From an uncultured Christensenellaceae bacterium (GTDB taxonomy: Bacteria; Bacillota; Clostridia; Christensenellales; Borkfalkiaceae): a stretch of 55,437 bases of DNA. The notes under the pieces are model-generated. The model searched no databases. It was not told the DNA's origin and saw nothing but the letters and a program-made list of their open reading frames with translations. Numbering within the stretch: position 1 is the first letter of the stretch; every line of letters starts with the position of its first letter. Location: NCBI GenBank assembly GCA_910586825.1, contig CAJUJF010000012.1, positions 1 to 55,437 of the forward strand, in the 5' to 3' direction. Below are positions 1 to 7,545 of this stretch, piece after piece. The position numbers and the translations under genes are program-made.

Positions 1-208
1 TGCCGTATGTTTCGAAGAAAAGCGCGGGATCCGTTTCGGCAAGCCGACGAGCGTTAATATCGTCAAGCGTGACATATTTTCTTTGTATTTCTTTGATATG
101 GTTGAGCATAGTGGACTTTCCTACTTGCCGCTGTCCGCAGACCATAATTACGGGATAATTTTTTGAAGCGAGTTTAACTTGCTCTTCCAAATGTCGACGA
201 ATATACAT
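1..208 (-). CDS. ATPase of the AAA/DUF4143 type, N-terminal part only (runs off the window)
   Basis: The first 69 codons are present; the rest lies beyond position 1. The protein starts MYIRRHLEEQVKLA and carries a Walker A motif GQRQVGKST at about residues 25-33, then a segment (TLDDINARRLAETDPALFF) typical of the ATPases that carry a C-terminal DUF4143 domain. These are common, poorly understood proteins of gut anaerobes and archaea, often near mobile DNA. The start at 208 is preceded by GGAATGGTG. The upstream region holds a 23-bp palindrome that could be its operator. Family assignment is from motifs only, because the C-terminal domain cannot be seen. Confidence 0.75.
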   Translation of the reverse strand, partial: MYIRRHLEEQVKLASKNYPVIMVCGQRQVGKSTMLNHIKEIQRKYVTLDDINARRLAETDPALFFETYG

Positions 209-226
209 ACAATCACCATTCCGAGA

Positions 227-249
227 ATAATAAAGTATAACTTTATTAT
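227..249. promoter_or_regulatory. Palindrome upstream of the ATPase gene
   Basis: ATAATAAAGT and ACTTTATTAT are perfect 10-bp inverted arms around a 3-nt ATA centre. It lies about 20 bp before the start codon of the leftward ATPase gene, so it could be an operator or a hairpin in the mRNA leader. No function can be assigned from sequence. Confidence 0.35.
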
Positions 250-310
250 ACTCAAAAAGAGCACTTTGTCAAATAAAAAATGTAATATTAAAAATAAATA
301 CTTTTTGCAG

Positions 311-351
311 TATAAAAAATACCGTCCTCGGAAGAGACGGCATTTTTTATA
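311..351 (-). terminator. Hairpin terminator, probably serving the minus strand
   Basis: Arms 311-326 and 336-351 form a 16-bp stem rich in A/T at its base, with core CCGTC/GACGG. The single imperfect pair is G-U when read as minus-strand RNA and A-C on the plus strand, which favours the minus strand. It would end transcription coming from the AraC remnant. Confidence 0.45.
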
Positions 352-359
352 ATACGCCC

Positions 360-460
360 GTAGTGTGTCTCTCTACCTTTCCATATGGAAACGATATGTA
401 GCAATATCGAGAGGCACATACATAGGGATACCGCTCTCGGTAAGAGGGCGGTATTTTTAT
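360..460 (+). ncRNA. Candidate structured small RNA (three-way junction plus terminator)
   Basis: No protein is encoded here, but four helices fit together. P1 pairs 64-73 with 409-418, with one G-U on the plus strand. P2 is the palindrome TTTCCATATGGAAA at 78-91 of this block (378-391). P3 is CGATAT (392-397) with ATATCG (404-409). A terminal hairpin (428-438 with 444-454) is followed by TTTTTAT. P2 and P3 stack inside P1, giving a three-way junction. A TATAAT at 348-353 would start transcription at about 360, but no good -35 box is visible. The existence of a transcript is inference. Confidence 0.3.
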
Positions 461-762
461 ATATCACAGAATTGATCGAGGATAGAGTTTTCTTGAAGTA
501 AGTCAAGTTGTTTTCGATATGTCCGCGGGCTGACTCCAATTTCTTTGCGGAACACGTTCGTAAAATAGTTAGGATCGTCATATCCGACTTCATAAGCAAT
601 ATCTCGAATGGAAACATTCTCATTTGCAAGCAACTCTTTTGCCCGTTTCATGCGAAGAATGGTAAGATAGTGTGAAATAGAGTGATTGCTTTTTTTACGA
701 AAAAGTTGGCGTATGTATGATTTGGAATAATTCATTTCGCGTGCAATACAAGCGGCTTGAAA
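457..762 (-). pseudogene. AraC-family regulator, C-terminal DNA-binding fragment
   Basis: The frame reads FQAACIAREMNYSKSYIRQL at its start and continues through both helix-turn-helix units of an AraC/XylS domain, including the signature IRDIAYEVGYDDPNYFTNVF and the ending GVSPRTYRKQ. The sensor domain (normally about 150-200 residues) and the start codon are missing. Homology stops at about 762, where a rightward coiled-coil frame begins, so two broken genes meet head to head. An ATG at 735 exists but would omit part of the first helix. It is a remnant and is unlikely to be functional. Confidence 0.75.
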
Positions 763-983
763 GCGAAAAGAAAATTACCGATAGGGACAGAAAAAATCTT
801 TTCGAGGAATTACAGAAAGCTGAAAAGCGTATTCCCGAATTGGAAAAGTATAAGGACTTTGTTTCCCTTTTAGTCGAGTACGCGCCCGATAAATTAGAGG
901 AAGCGAAACGAGCAGCGAATGAGAGGAAGAATGCGCCGAAACTGCCGAACAAAATAAGGTCAAACGGCAATTATAAATTCTGA
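753..983 (+). pseudogene. Coiled-coil fragment, possibly the tail of a mobilisation protein
   Basis: The frame is dominated by charged heptads (LESEKKITDRDRKNLFEELQ, then an ELEKYKDF stretch) and ends APKLPNKIRSNGNYKF. It has no start of its own: the in-frame ATG at 717 lies inside the neighbouring AraC remnant. I do not recognise the family. The charged helical tail and the serine recombinase remnant next door suggest a piece of a relaxase or mobilisation gene, which is inference. Confidence 0.4.
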
Positions 984-1116
984 AAATTTATAGCGCGACA
1001 TACTTGCAATTTACAGAAAAATAGGGTAGGATACAAACCCGGTCGGGAATGTATCTCTCATACAACTTAATACAAAATGACAACTGAATAATTGAAAAAT
1101 TATAAGGAGGATTTTT

Positions 1117-1353
1117 GTGAACATGGTAAGAGAACATAACGAATTATATGATATAACCAGTGATGAGGAAAAGAAAGAGTTGATTTCCACTTTGGTCAAA
1201 GAAATTCAAATTTATCCCGAAGGGGAGAGCGCAATGCCCTTAAAATCAATGAAATTCAACTTTCCCGTGTACAAAGACGGGAAAGAAGTACGGGAAATCT
1301 TTTTGAATAACAGCACAAACGTCGAGACGCTGGTGTCGTTGTATCGAAAATAA
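1117..1353 (+). pseudogene. Large serine recombinase, C-terminal remnant
   Basis: This 78-codon frame matches the extreme C-terminus of TndX/Tn5397-type large serine recombinases: a KKELISTLVKEIQIYPE helix, then FNFPVYKDG and a final VETLVSLYRK. The catalytic serine domain, the zinc-ribbon domain and most of the coiled coil are absent. A clean AAGGAGG at 1104-1110 lies six bases before a GTG start, so a 78-residue peptide could still be made. A copy of the short repeat ACAACTGAATAA lies just upstream, shared with the mobile debris at 20.1 and 21.3 kb. Confidence 0.65.
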
Positions 1354-1363
1354 AATCTGTTCG

Positions 1364-1396
1364 CCGCTCCGGAAGATCGTTCGGAGCGGTTTTTTG
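1364..1396 (+). terminator. Rho-independent terminator
   Basis: CCGCTCCG (1364-1371) pairs with CGGAGCGG (1382-1389) and is followed by TTTTTTG. It closes the recombinase remnant and insulates the glycan locus that follows. Confidence 0.8.
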
Positions 1397-1415
1397 TTCG
1401 ATTTATAGAATTATA

Positions 1416-1444
1416 TTGACAACGCGCAATTCCTGCGTTATACT
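1416..1444 (+). promoter_or_regulatory. Promoter of the GH43 gene
   Basis: TTGACA (1416-1421), a 17-bp spacer and TATACT (1439-1444). The LacI-type operator begins two bases downstream, the expected place for steric repression. Confidence 0.8.
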
Positions 1445-1445
1445 G

Positions 1446-1469
1446 AATAAAGTAATCGATTACTTTATT
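1446..1469. promoter_or_regulatory. LacI-family operator O1 (24-bp perfect palindrome)
   Basis: A perfect palindrome centred between 1457 and 1458 with core GTAATCGATTAC and A/T-rich flanks. It covers the probable transcription start of the GH43 gene. The same 12-bp core recurs before the transporter operon at 4221 and, with one change, at 4265. The LacI regulator encoded between them is the obvious binder, although binding is inference. Confidence 0.75.
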
Positions 1470-1489
1470 TTTAACGAGGGCGCACGCGC

Positions 1490-3007
1490 ATGAAGAAGCA
1501 AGTTTACAATCCTTTTTTACCGTTAAACGTTTACGTCCCTGACGGCGAACCGCACGTCTTCGGGGATCGGCTGTATTTATTCGGATCGCACGATCAGGAG
1601 GGCGGTGACACGTTTTGCATGCTCGATTACGAAATCTGGTCCGCGCCGTTGGACGATCTTTCGGATTGGTCGAGCAAGGGGAGCAATTACAGCGCGAAAT
1701 GCGATCCGCTTTCGGAACCGACGAAGCGCCCTTATCTTTACGCGCCCGATTGCGTGCAGGGCAACGACGGCAAATTTTATCTTTACTATTGTTTGAGCGG
1801 GGAAAAAGGCGCGGGTGGTTATCACGGCCCCGTCGGCGTGGCGGTATGCGATACGCCGGACGGGAAATACCGCTTTCACGGACACGTGCGTTTTCCCGAC
1901 GGTACGCTGTGCCGCAAATTCGTGCCGTTCGATCCCGCAGTGATTAACGACGGCGGCGTGATTCGGCTGTATTACGGTACCTGGTATCCTTACGAGGAGG
2001 CGGGGCGGTTCCGTCGTCGCAAACTGCGCGAAATGCAGGCGCAGATGTTCGGGAAATCTGTATCGGAAATCCGTGCGGAAAAAGGGGGCGTAATGGGTGC
2101 GGTATGCTGTGAGCTGGAGGACGACATGCTCACCGTCAAGCGCGGCCCCGCACGGATTTTACCCTCGAAGACCAAGGGCACGCCTTATCGCAGCAAGTAC
2201 TATCCGCGCGGGAAGGAGGGGCACGTCTTTTTCGGCCACGGATTTTTCGAGGGCGCTTCCATACGGAAGATAAACGGGATCTATTATTTCATTTATTCGT
2301 CCGTAAACAATCACGAATTATGTTATGCGACGAGCCGTTTTCCCGACCGCGATTTTACCTACCGCGGGACGATCGTTTCCAACGGCGACGTAGGCTACAT
2401 GGGAAGGAGAGAAAAGGACAGGTTAAACCATACCGCCACCACGCACGGCAGTATCGAGCAAGCGGGCGGGCAATGGTACGTTTTTTATCACCGCCAGACG
2501 CACGGCAGCGATTACAGCAGGCAGGCTTGCGCCGAACCGATTGAAATTGCCGCCGACGGTTCGATTTCGCAGGTTGAAATCACTTCCTGCGGGTTGAACG
2601 GCGGCGCGCTGTCGGGCGACGGAGAATATCCCGCGGCAATCTGCTGCAATCTGACGAACGGAAAAATGCCGCACGGCGGCAACGCGTCCTTTTCGGGCAT
2701 TCCGATGATCACGCACGGAGACGGCGAACGTTTTCTTACGGGTTTGACGGCGGGAGTGAAAGTTGCTTACAAATACTTTCGTTTGACCGAAGTTTCGCGG
2801 TTTGCGGTGACGGCGCGCGGAAGCGGAACCTTGTGCGTTTTCTTCGACGGAAGGTTGGAAGGGGAAATAGAAATCGATTCCGAGGCATGGCGGGAATATC
2901 CCTGCCGCGTCGGACACGGCGGAGAAAAGAGCGCCGTAACGTTGGAAATCGCCGCGGGGCGGTTGGAAATTTTATCGTTACGGTTGGATTCTTCTTGTTC
3001 GGATTGA
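1490..3007 (+). CDS. Glycoside hydrolase family 43 protein (beta-xylosidase/arabinofuranosidase type)
   Basis: The 505-residue protein has no signal peptide, so it should act in the cytoplasm on imported xylooligosaccharides. The GH43 five-bladed propeller spans roughly residues 1-370. The general-base Asp is D18 in VPDGEPHVF, the pKa-modulating Asp is D148 in FDPAVIND, and the acid Glu is E254 in FFEGASIRKINGIYYF. About 110 C-terminal residues form a beta-rich domain resembling a carbohydrate-binding module. It has its own promoter and operator and lies before the LacI regulator. Substrate (xylose versus arabinose linkage) cannot be fixed from sequence. Confidence 0.85.
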   Translation: MKKQVYNPFLPLNVYVPDGEPHVFGDRLYLFGSHDQEGGDTFCMLDYEIWSAPLDDLSDWSSKGSNYSAKCDPLSEPTKRPYLYAPDCVQGNDGKFYLYYCLSGEKGAGGYHGPVGVAVCDTPDGKYRFHGHVRFPDGTLCRKFVPFDPAVINDGGVIRLYYGTWYPYEEAGRFRRRKLREMQAQMFGKSVSEIRAEKGGVMGAVCCELEDDMLTVKRGPARILPSKTKGTPYRSKYYPRGKEGHVFFGHGFFEGASIRKINGIYYFIYSSVNNHELCYATSRFPDRDFTYRGTIVSNGDVGYMGRREKDRLNHTATTHGSIEQAGGQWYVFYHRQTHGSDYSRQACAEPIEIAADGSISQVEITSCGLNGGALSGDGEYPAAICCNLTNGKMPHGGNASFSGIPMITHGDGERFLTGLTAGVKVAYKYFRLTEVSRFAVTARGSGTLCVFFDGRLEGEIEIDSEAWREYPCRVGHGGEKSAVTLEIAAGRLEILSLRLDSSCSD

Positions 3008-3018
3008 TTCCCGACGGG

Positions 3019-3047
3019 TTGACAAATCGGCTCTTTTGGAGTAAAAT
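3019..3047 (+). promoter_or_regulatory. Promoter of the LacI regulator gene
   Basis: TTGACA (3019-3024), 17-bp spacer, TAAAAT (3042-3047). It begins 12 bp after the GH43 stop. No GTAATCGATTAC copy is present, so the regulator does not appear to repress itself through that operator. Confidence 0.65.
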
Positions 3048-3067
3048 AACGGCAGGCGGTAAAAAGC

Positions 3068-4072
3068 ATGGTTACGATTTACGACATTGCAAAAAAATGT
3101 AATTGTTCTTCCGCGACCGTGAGTAAAGTGCTCAGCCGTACGGGAAGCATCAGCGAAAAGAAGCGCAACGAAGTGTTGGATGCTGCGCGTTCGCTCGGAT
3201 ACGTTCCCAACGTAACGGCACGAAATCTGGTAAAAAAGCGGTCCGACATGGTGGGCGTGCTGCTTTTTTCCGATAAAGTTCTCGGTTTGCGGCACGAACT
3301 CTTTGCGGAAATTCTCAATTCTTTCCGTACGGTCATGGAGGAAAAAAATTACGAAATCGTTTTGATTTCCGAAAAAGCGACGCAATGGGACGGCAGCTTT
3401 TTAACGCATTGCCGCGCTTTGCGGCTGGACGGTTTGTTTTGCCTTTGCTGCGAATACGGAACCTCCGCCGTACGCGATTTATTCGAAAGCGATATGCCCA
3501 TCGTGGGATTCGAATCGCCTTTCGCGGAAAAATCGTCGGTTGCCAGTAAGAATTTCGAAGCAGGCAAACGTTTGACGGAATACCTGATCGGGCTCGGACA
3601 TCGGCGGATCGCTTTTCTTGCAGGCAAAGACACCGCCATTACGCGCGAGCGGATCGCGGGGTACCGCGCCGCGCTTGCGGAATATTCCGTTCCGTTCGAC
3701 GACGCGCTGCTTATCCGTACCAATTATTTCAGTTCCGACAGCGGCGAGAACGCAACGCACAGTTTGCTTTCGTGCGGGCATTCGTTTACGGCGGCAATGT
3801 ATCCCGACGACTTTACGGCGCTTGCCGCAATCTATTTGCTGGCGCAGCACGGGCTTTTCGTGGGAAAAAATATTTCGGTCACGGGGTTCGACGGGATTTC
3901 GGTCGGTTCTTTGGTGACGCCTAGACTCACGACGATGCGGCAGAACGCGCAGGCAATCGGCGCGGCGGCGGCGCAGAGTCTGATCAATCAGATCGAGGGA
4001 CGGGAAAACCCGCAGTTTACCGTTTCTCTGGATACGACGCTCGTCGAAGGGGAAAGCACCGCCGCTCTCTGA
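3068..4072 (+). CDS. LacI-family transcriptional regulator of the xylan locus
   Basis: This 334-residue protein has the normal LacI length and layout. Residues 2-22 form the helix-turn-helix (VTIYDIAKKCNCSSATVSKV), followed by the hinge helix (NVTARNLVKKRS) and a periplasmic-binding-like effector domain. The ending ITGFDG-like segment (SVTGFDGISVGSLVTPRLTT) is typical of the family. It lies between the GH43 gene and the transporter operon, both of which carry matching 12-bp palindromic operators, so it probably represses them and is released by a xylooligosaccharide. The effector is inferred from the neighbours. Confidence 0.9.
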   Translation: MVTIYDIAKKCNCSSATVSKVLSRTGSISEKKRNEVLDAARSLGYVPNVTARNLVKKRSDMVGVLLFSDKVLGLRHELFAEILNSFRTVMEEKNYEIVLISEKATQWDGSFLTHCRALRLDGLFCLCCEYGTSAVRDLFESDMPIVGFESPFAEKSSVASKNFEAGKRLTEYLIGLGHRRIAFLAGKDTAITRERIAGYRAALAEYSVPFDDALLIRTNYFSSDSGENATHSLLSCGHSFTAAMYPDDFTALAAIYLLAQHGLFVGKNISVTGFDGISVGSLVTPRLTTMRQNAQAIGAAAAQSLINQIEGRENPQFTVSLDTTLVEGESTAAL

Positions 4073-4098
4073 TTTCTTTTTTAAATAATTATTCAAAC

Positions 4099-4124
4099 CG
4101 CGAACAACCGTTTCGCGATTTTTT
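4099..4124 (+). terminator. Terminator after the LacI gene
   Basis: CGCGAA (4099-4104) pairs with TTCGCG (4112-4117), followed by ATTTTTTG. Confidence 0.6.
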
Positions 4125-4178
4125 GTAAATATAAATAGTTATCTGTAAAAATTTTTCAAAAAATTTTTTCAGAAACTA

Positions 4179-4207
4179 TTGACAGCCCGTCTTTCTTGTG
4201 TTATATT
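4179..4207 (+). promoter_or_regulatory. Promoter of the transporter/xylanase operon
   Basis: TTGACA (4179-4184), 17-bp spacer, TATATT (4202-4207). It is followed by two LacI-type operators. The next genes run close together on the same strand to 12464, so this probably drives the whole operon. Confidence 0.8.
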
Positions 4208-4220
4208 ACACGTGAAAAAG

Positions 4221-4276
4221 GTAATCGATTACTTACATTATCGATTTTTATTTTGGCAATTTAGGTAATCGATTAA
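4221..4276. promoter_or_regulatory. LacI-family operators O2 and O3
   Basis: GTAATCGATTAC at 4221-4232 is identical to the core of O1. GTAATCGATTAA at 4265-4276 differs at the last base. Their centres are 44 bp apart, close to four helical turns, so two repressor dimers could sit on the same face of the helix. A partial copy (TTATCGATTTT) lies between them. Both sites are downstream of the -10 box. Confidence 0.75.
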
Positions 4277-4299
4277 CTAATTAAAGAAAGAGGTGTTTT

Positions 4300-5592
4300 A
4301 TGAGAGGGAAAAAAGTACTCGCCGCCGCGCTTTCCGCGGTGGTTCTCGGCGCTTCGGTCGGCGCAATGGCGGCATGCGGAGACGGCAAAGGGAATGAAAT
4401 GGTCTACTGGTGTTTCGATGCGGATATGGCGCAGCAGGTAAAGGATTATTATATTTCCAAACAAGATCTCGGTTATAAAATCAAAATCGAAACAATGACG
4501 CTGGACAACATGCTCTCGAAGCTGGACAACGGTTTGCGCACGGGCAAAAATCTTCCCGACGTGGTTGCGCTGGAAGGCGCTTCGTTCAAGCGTTATATCG
4601 ACGGAAAAATTCTTGAGAACCTCGACGACTTGAAGCCGCTTACCGCCGATATGTACGATTATACCGTGGAAGCGGCGAGCAAAGACGGGCATCTTTACGC
4701 GCTTGCGACGAACGTTACGCCCGGCGTGTTCGCGTACAGAAGAAGCATTGCAAGAGAAACGTTCGGCACCGACGATCCGGCTGAAATTCAGGCAAAATTC
4801 AACAACTGGGAAAATTTTCTTGAATCTGCGCGCGAACTGAAAGCAAAGAACTACAAAGTGCTTTCTTCGTATATGGATATTGCCAAGGTGTATTTCGGCG
4901 GCAGAACGACGGGCTGGGTAGACGAACAGAACAACCTCGTGATCGACGAATCGCTCACGAAGGATGAAAACGGTTTGATGGAAACCGCAAAATTGCTGAA
5001 AGACGAAAATTTGAGCAATGAAACGGCGGAAAATACCGCGGCGTGGTTCACCGATATTTCCGGGAAACAGGTATTCGGATATTTCCAGGCGACCTGGGGC
5101 ATCCGTTCCAATCTGGAACGCAACTGTACGAGCGCGACTTCGCAGGAAACTTCGTACGGCGACTGGGCGATTTGCGAGGGGCCGAGCAACTTTTTCGAAG
5201 GCGGCACCTTCCATGCGGTGATCAAGGGCACGAAATGGAAGACGGAAGCCAAAGAATTCGTTAAATTCTTCTCGACGGACGAAACTTATCTGACGGACTG
5301 GGCGAAGGAAAACGGCGATTTCATGAACAGCAAATCCTGCATGCAGGCGATTGCCGACGACGCGGAATATCAGAACGAATTCCTCGGCGGACAAAATCCC
5401 TATAGCATCTATATTTCTGCGGCTTCCCACATCAACGGCAAAATTATCACGCAATACGATTCCACGATCAACGGACAGTTCAAAGCTTGGGCGACCAACT
5501 ATGCGGAAGCGATCACGCAAAATAAAAGCGATTGCATTACCGAGTTTAAAAATTCCATTAAAGGCATTTACACCACGATTACAGTAAAATAA
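4300..5592 (+). CDS. Sugar ABC transporter substrate-binding lipoprotein (family 1, CUT1 type)
   Basis: A 430-residue extracellular solute-binding protein. The signal peptide MRGKKVLAAALSAVVLGA ends in a lipobox with the lipidated Cys at residue 26 (MAACGDG). The mature protein has the usual two-lobed pattern, with WCFDADMAQQVKDYY early and a WGIRSNLE/GDWAICEGP region in the second lobe. AAAGAAAGAGG lies before the ATG. The fused permease follows 16 bp later. It is expected to bind xylooligosaccharides outside the membrane; specificity is inferred from the xylanase and GH43 neighbours. No ATPase gene is present, so a shared MsmX-type ATPase elsewhere is likely. Confidence 0.9.
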   Translation: MRGKKVLAAALSAVVLGASVGAMAACGDGKGNEMVYWCFDADMAQQVKDYYISKQDLGYKIKIETMTLDNMLSKLDNGLRTGKNLPDVVALEGASFKRYIDGKILENLDDLKPLTADMYDYTVEAASKDGHLYALATNVTPGVFAYRRSIARETFGTDDPAEIQAKFNNWENFLESARELKAKNYKVLSSYMDIAKVYFGGRTTGWVDEQNNLVIDESLTKDENGLMETAKLLKDENLSNETAENTAAWFTDISGKQVFGYFQATWGIRSNLERNCTSATSQETSYGDWAICEGPSNFFEGGTFHAVIKGTKWKTEAKEFVKFFSTDETYLTDWAKENGDFMNSKSCMQAIADDAEYQNEFLGGQNPYSIYISAASHINGKIITQYDSTINGQFKAWATNYAEAITQNKSDCITEFKNSIKGIYTTITVK

Positions 5593-5608
5593 CGCTCGGA
5601 GGCGTAAG

Positions 5609-7528
5609 ATGGAACAACTTTCTCTTGAAAGGGAAGCGGCGAACGAGCGCAACGGATCTCCCGAACGGAAGGAAAAGCGGAAAAAGAAATTCAGGATTCC
5701 CGTAAACGCTTACGGCGTGCTGTTTATTCTGCCGTTCTTTATCGTGTACGGTATTTTCTCGCTGTTTCCCATGTTTTATTCGGTCATTCTGAGCTTGACC
5801 GATTACGCCGGGTACAACCGTTATTTCTCGTTTATCGGCTTCGGAAATTTCGCATGGCTGATATCGCAGGCGCGGTTTTGGCAGTCGTTCTTGAACACGG
5901 TCATTATCTTTTGCATGAACTTTGTTCCGCAAATGGCGTTTGCTTTGATTTTTGCGGCGATGTTTACGACGAAAACGTACAAAATGAAATGTAAGGGCGT
6001 GTTCAAAGCCATTTATTATCTGCCCAACATCATTACCGCGACTTCGGTTGCCGTCATGTTTTATACGTTGTTTTTAAAGCCGAGCGGCGGACTCTGGCAG
6101 CTTTTAAACAAACTCGGGATAATTTCCTACGACGTCAATTTGTATCTGTTGGCGTGGCCTTCGCGGATTATTATTGCGTTCATTCAGTTCTGGATGTGGT
6201 TCGGCTGCACGATGGTAACCCTTTCGGCGGGGATTCTGGGAATCAACCCCTCCGTTTACGAAGCGGCGCAGCTCGACGGCGCGTCGCAAAAGGATATCTT
6301 CCTGCACATCACGCTTCCGCTGATCAAGCCGATCGTGGTTTACAGCCTCGTGACTTCGGTTTTGGGCGGCATGCAGGTGTTCGATATCCCTTACCTGTTT
6401 CTTTCGGGCGGACCCGTGCTTTCGGGCGGACGCAACGCCACCGAAACGATTGCCGTTTTTATTTACAAAATGGCGTTCGATACGGGCGGAGAAATGCAAT
6501 ACGGCATTGCTTCCGCCGCGAGCGTATATCTGTTCGTGCTCTGCATGACGATCAGCTTCGTGCTCTTCCGCGTGACGCATTCCGACGAGGAGAAACGCCA
6601 GCGCCGTACGGAACGGAAAATCTGGGGGGGGGGGTACGAGATGAAAGCAGAAACGCTCGTTAAACGGGAAGCGCGCCGCTCCGTACCGCGTGCGCAGCGC
6701 ATCAAACGAACCACGGTGCAAACGCTCATTTACGCGCTCTGTATTCTGATGGCGGTGCTCTGTCTGTTGCCGCTCTGGCTGTTGTTCGTAGACGCCACGC
6801 GTTCCACCACGCAGATCAATCAGGGCATGAGCGTGCTTCCGAGCAAATATTTCTTCATCAATTTCGGAACGCTGATGGCGAAGGATTTCCCCGTTCTGCG
6901 GGCGTTCTTCAACAGTTTGTTCATCAGTTTCAGCTCTACGGTGCTGTGCCTGTATTTTTCGGCGCTTACGGCGTATTCGTTCGTGGCGTACCGTTATAAG
7001 GGGCAGAAAGCGGTTTATTCCTTTATTCTGATGTTGATGATGATTCCCGGACAGCTTTCCATGATCGGTTTTTATAAACTGGTCGTAGACATGAACATTT
7101 ACGACACGTACGTTCCGCTCATCATTCCCGCGATTGCGGCTCCCGGCGGCGTGTTCTTCTTCAAACAGTATTTCGACGCAAACTTTTCCAAGGAAATGGT
7201 GGAGGCGGCGCGGATCGACGGGGCTTCCGAGTTCCGCACGTTTAACCTTGTGGTGCTGCCTACGCTGGTTCCCGCGCTTGCGACGAACGCGATATTCGGC
7301 ATCGTCAGTTCGTGGAACAATTACATGGGGCCGTTGATGTTGCTTTCCACAACCGAAAAGTTTACTTTCCCCATGATCGTGCAACTGCTCAAAACCGACC
7401 GTTACAATACCGATCTGGGCGCGATGTCGCTCGCGGTGTTCATTACCATCGTACCGCTGCTCGTGATTTACGCCGCATTTTCCAAATTTATCATTCAGGG
7501 TGTGGCGATCGGCGGCGGCAAAGAATAA
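5609..7528 (+). CDS. Fused sugar ABC permease: MalF-like half joined to MalG-like half through a poly-G tract
   Basis: A single 639-residue frame holds two complete CUT1 permeases. Residues 1-344 are MalF-like: a cytoplasmic basic N-terminus, six membrane segments and an EAA loop YEAAQLDGASQKDIFL at about 217. Residues from about 345 are MalG-like: six segments and a second EAA loop VEAARIDGASEFRTF at about 530. Related operons carry two genes. The join is W-GGG-Y encoded by eleven G residues at 6624-6634, with ATG at 6641 just after it. With ten G's the first frame would stop at the TGA overlapping that ATG, giving the usual ATGA-coupled gene pair. The fusion may therefore be a sequencing indel, or a variable tract. 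Confidence 0.85.
   Translation: MEQLSLEREAANERNGSPERKEKRKKKFRIPVNAYGVLFILPFFIVYGIFSLFPMFYSVILSLTDYAGYNRYFSFIGFGNFAWLISQARFWQSFLNTVIIFCMNFVPQMAFALIFAAMFTTKTYKMKCKGVFKAIYYLPNIITATSVAVMFYTLFLKPSGGLWQLLNKLGIISYDVNLYLLAWPSRIIIAFIQFWMWFGCTMVTLSAGILGINPSVYEAAQLDGASQKDIFLHITLPLIKPIVVYSLVTSVLGGMQVFDIPYLFLSGGPVLSGGRNATETIAVFIYKMAFDTGGEMQYGIASAASVYLFVLCMTISFVLFRVTHSDEEKRQRRTERKIWGGGYEMKAETLVKREARRSVPRAQRIKRTTVQTLIYALCILMAVLCLLPLWLLFVDATRSTTQINQGMSVLPSKYFFINFGTLMAKDFPVLRAFFNSLFISFSSTVLCLYFSALTAYSFVAYRYKGQKAVYSFILMLMMIPGQLSMIGFYKLVVDMNIYDTYVPLIIPAIAAPGGVFFFKQYFDANFSKEMVEAARIDGASEFRTFNLVVLPTLVPALATNAIFGIVSSWNNYMGPLMLLSTTEKFTFPMIVQLLKTDRYNTDLGAMSLAVFITIVPLLVIYAAFSKFIIQGVAIGGGKE
6624..6634 (+). repeat. Homopolymer of eleven G's at the permease junction
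   Basis: Eleven consecutive G's lie just before the ATG (6641) of the second permease. The tract would serve as a Shine-Dalgarno region and it sets the frame. G11 fuses the genes, G10 gives a TGA overlapping the next ATG, and G12 gives a TAA about 15 bases further on. It is by far the longest G run I see in the window. Confidence 0.95.
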
Positions 7529-7545
7529 AAATTCAGGAGGAAATT

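Noticed and set aside
4273..5652. Long antisense frame opposite the binding-protein gene
   Set aside because: Long open antisense frames occur opposite many GC-balanced genes here (also opposite the permease, GH10, DUF1015, lysC, secY and several ribosomal genes). They lack ribosome sites and protein-like composition, while the sense genes are certain.
7312..7545. Upstream extension of the xylanase frame into the permease gene
   Set aside because: The signal peptide and CAGGAGG place the start at 7546; the upstream residues are out-of-frame reading of the permease.
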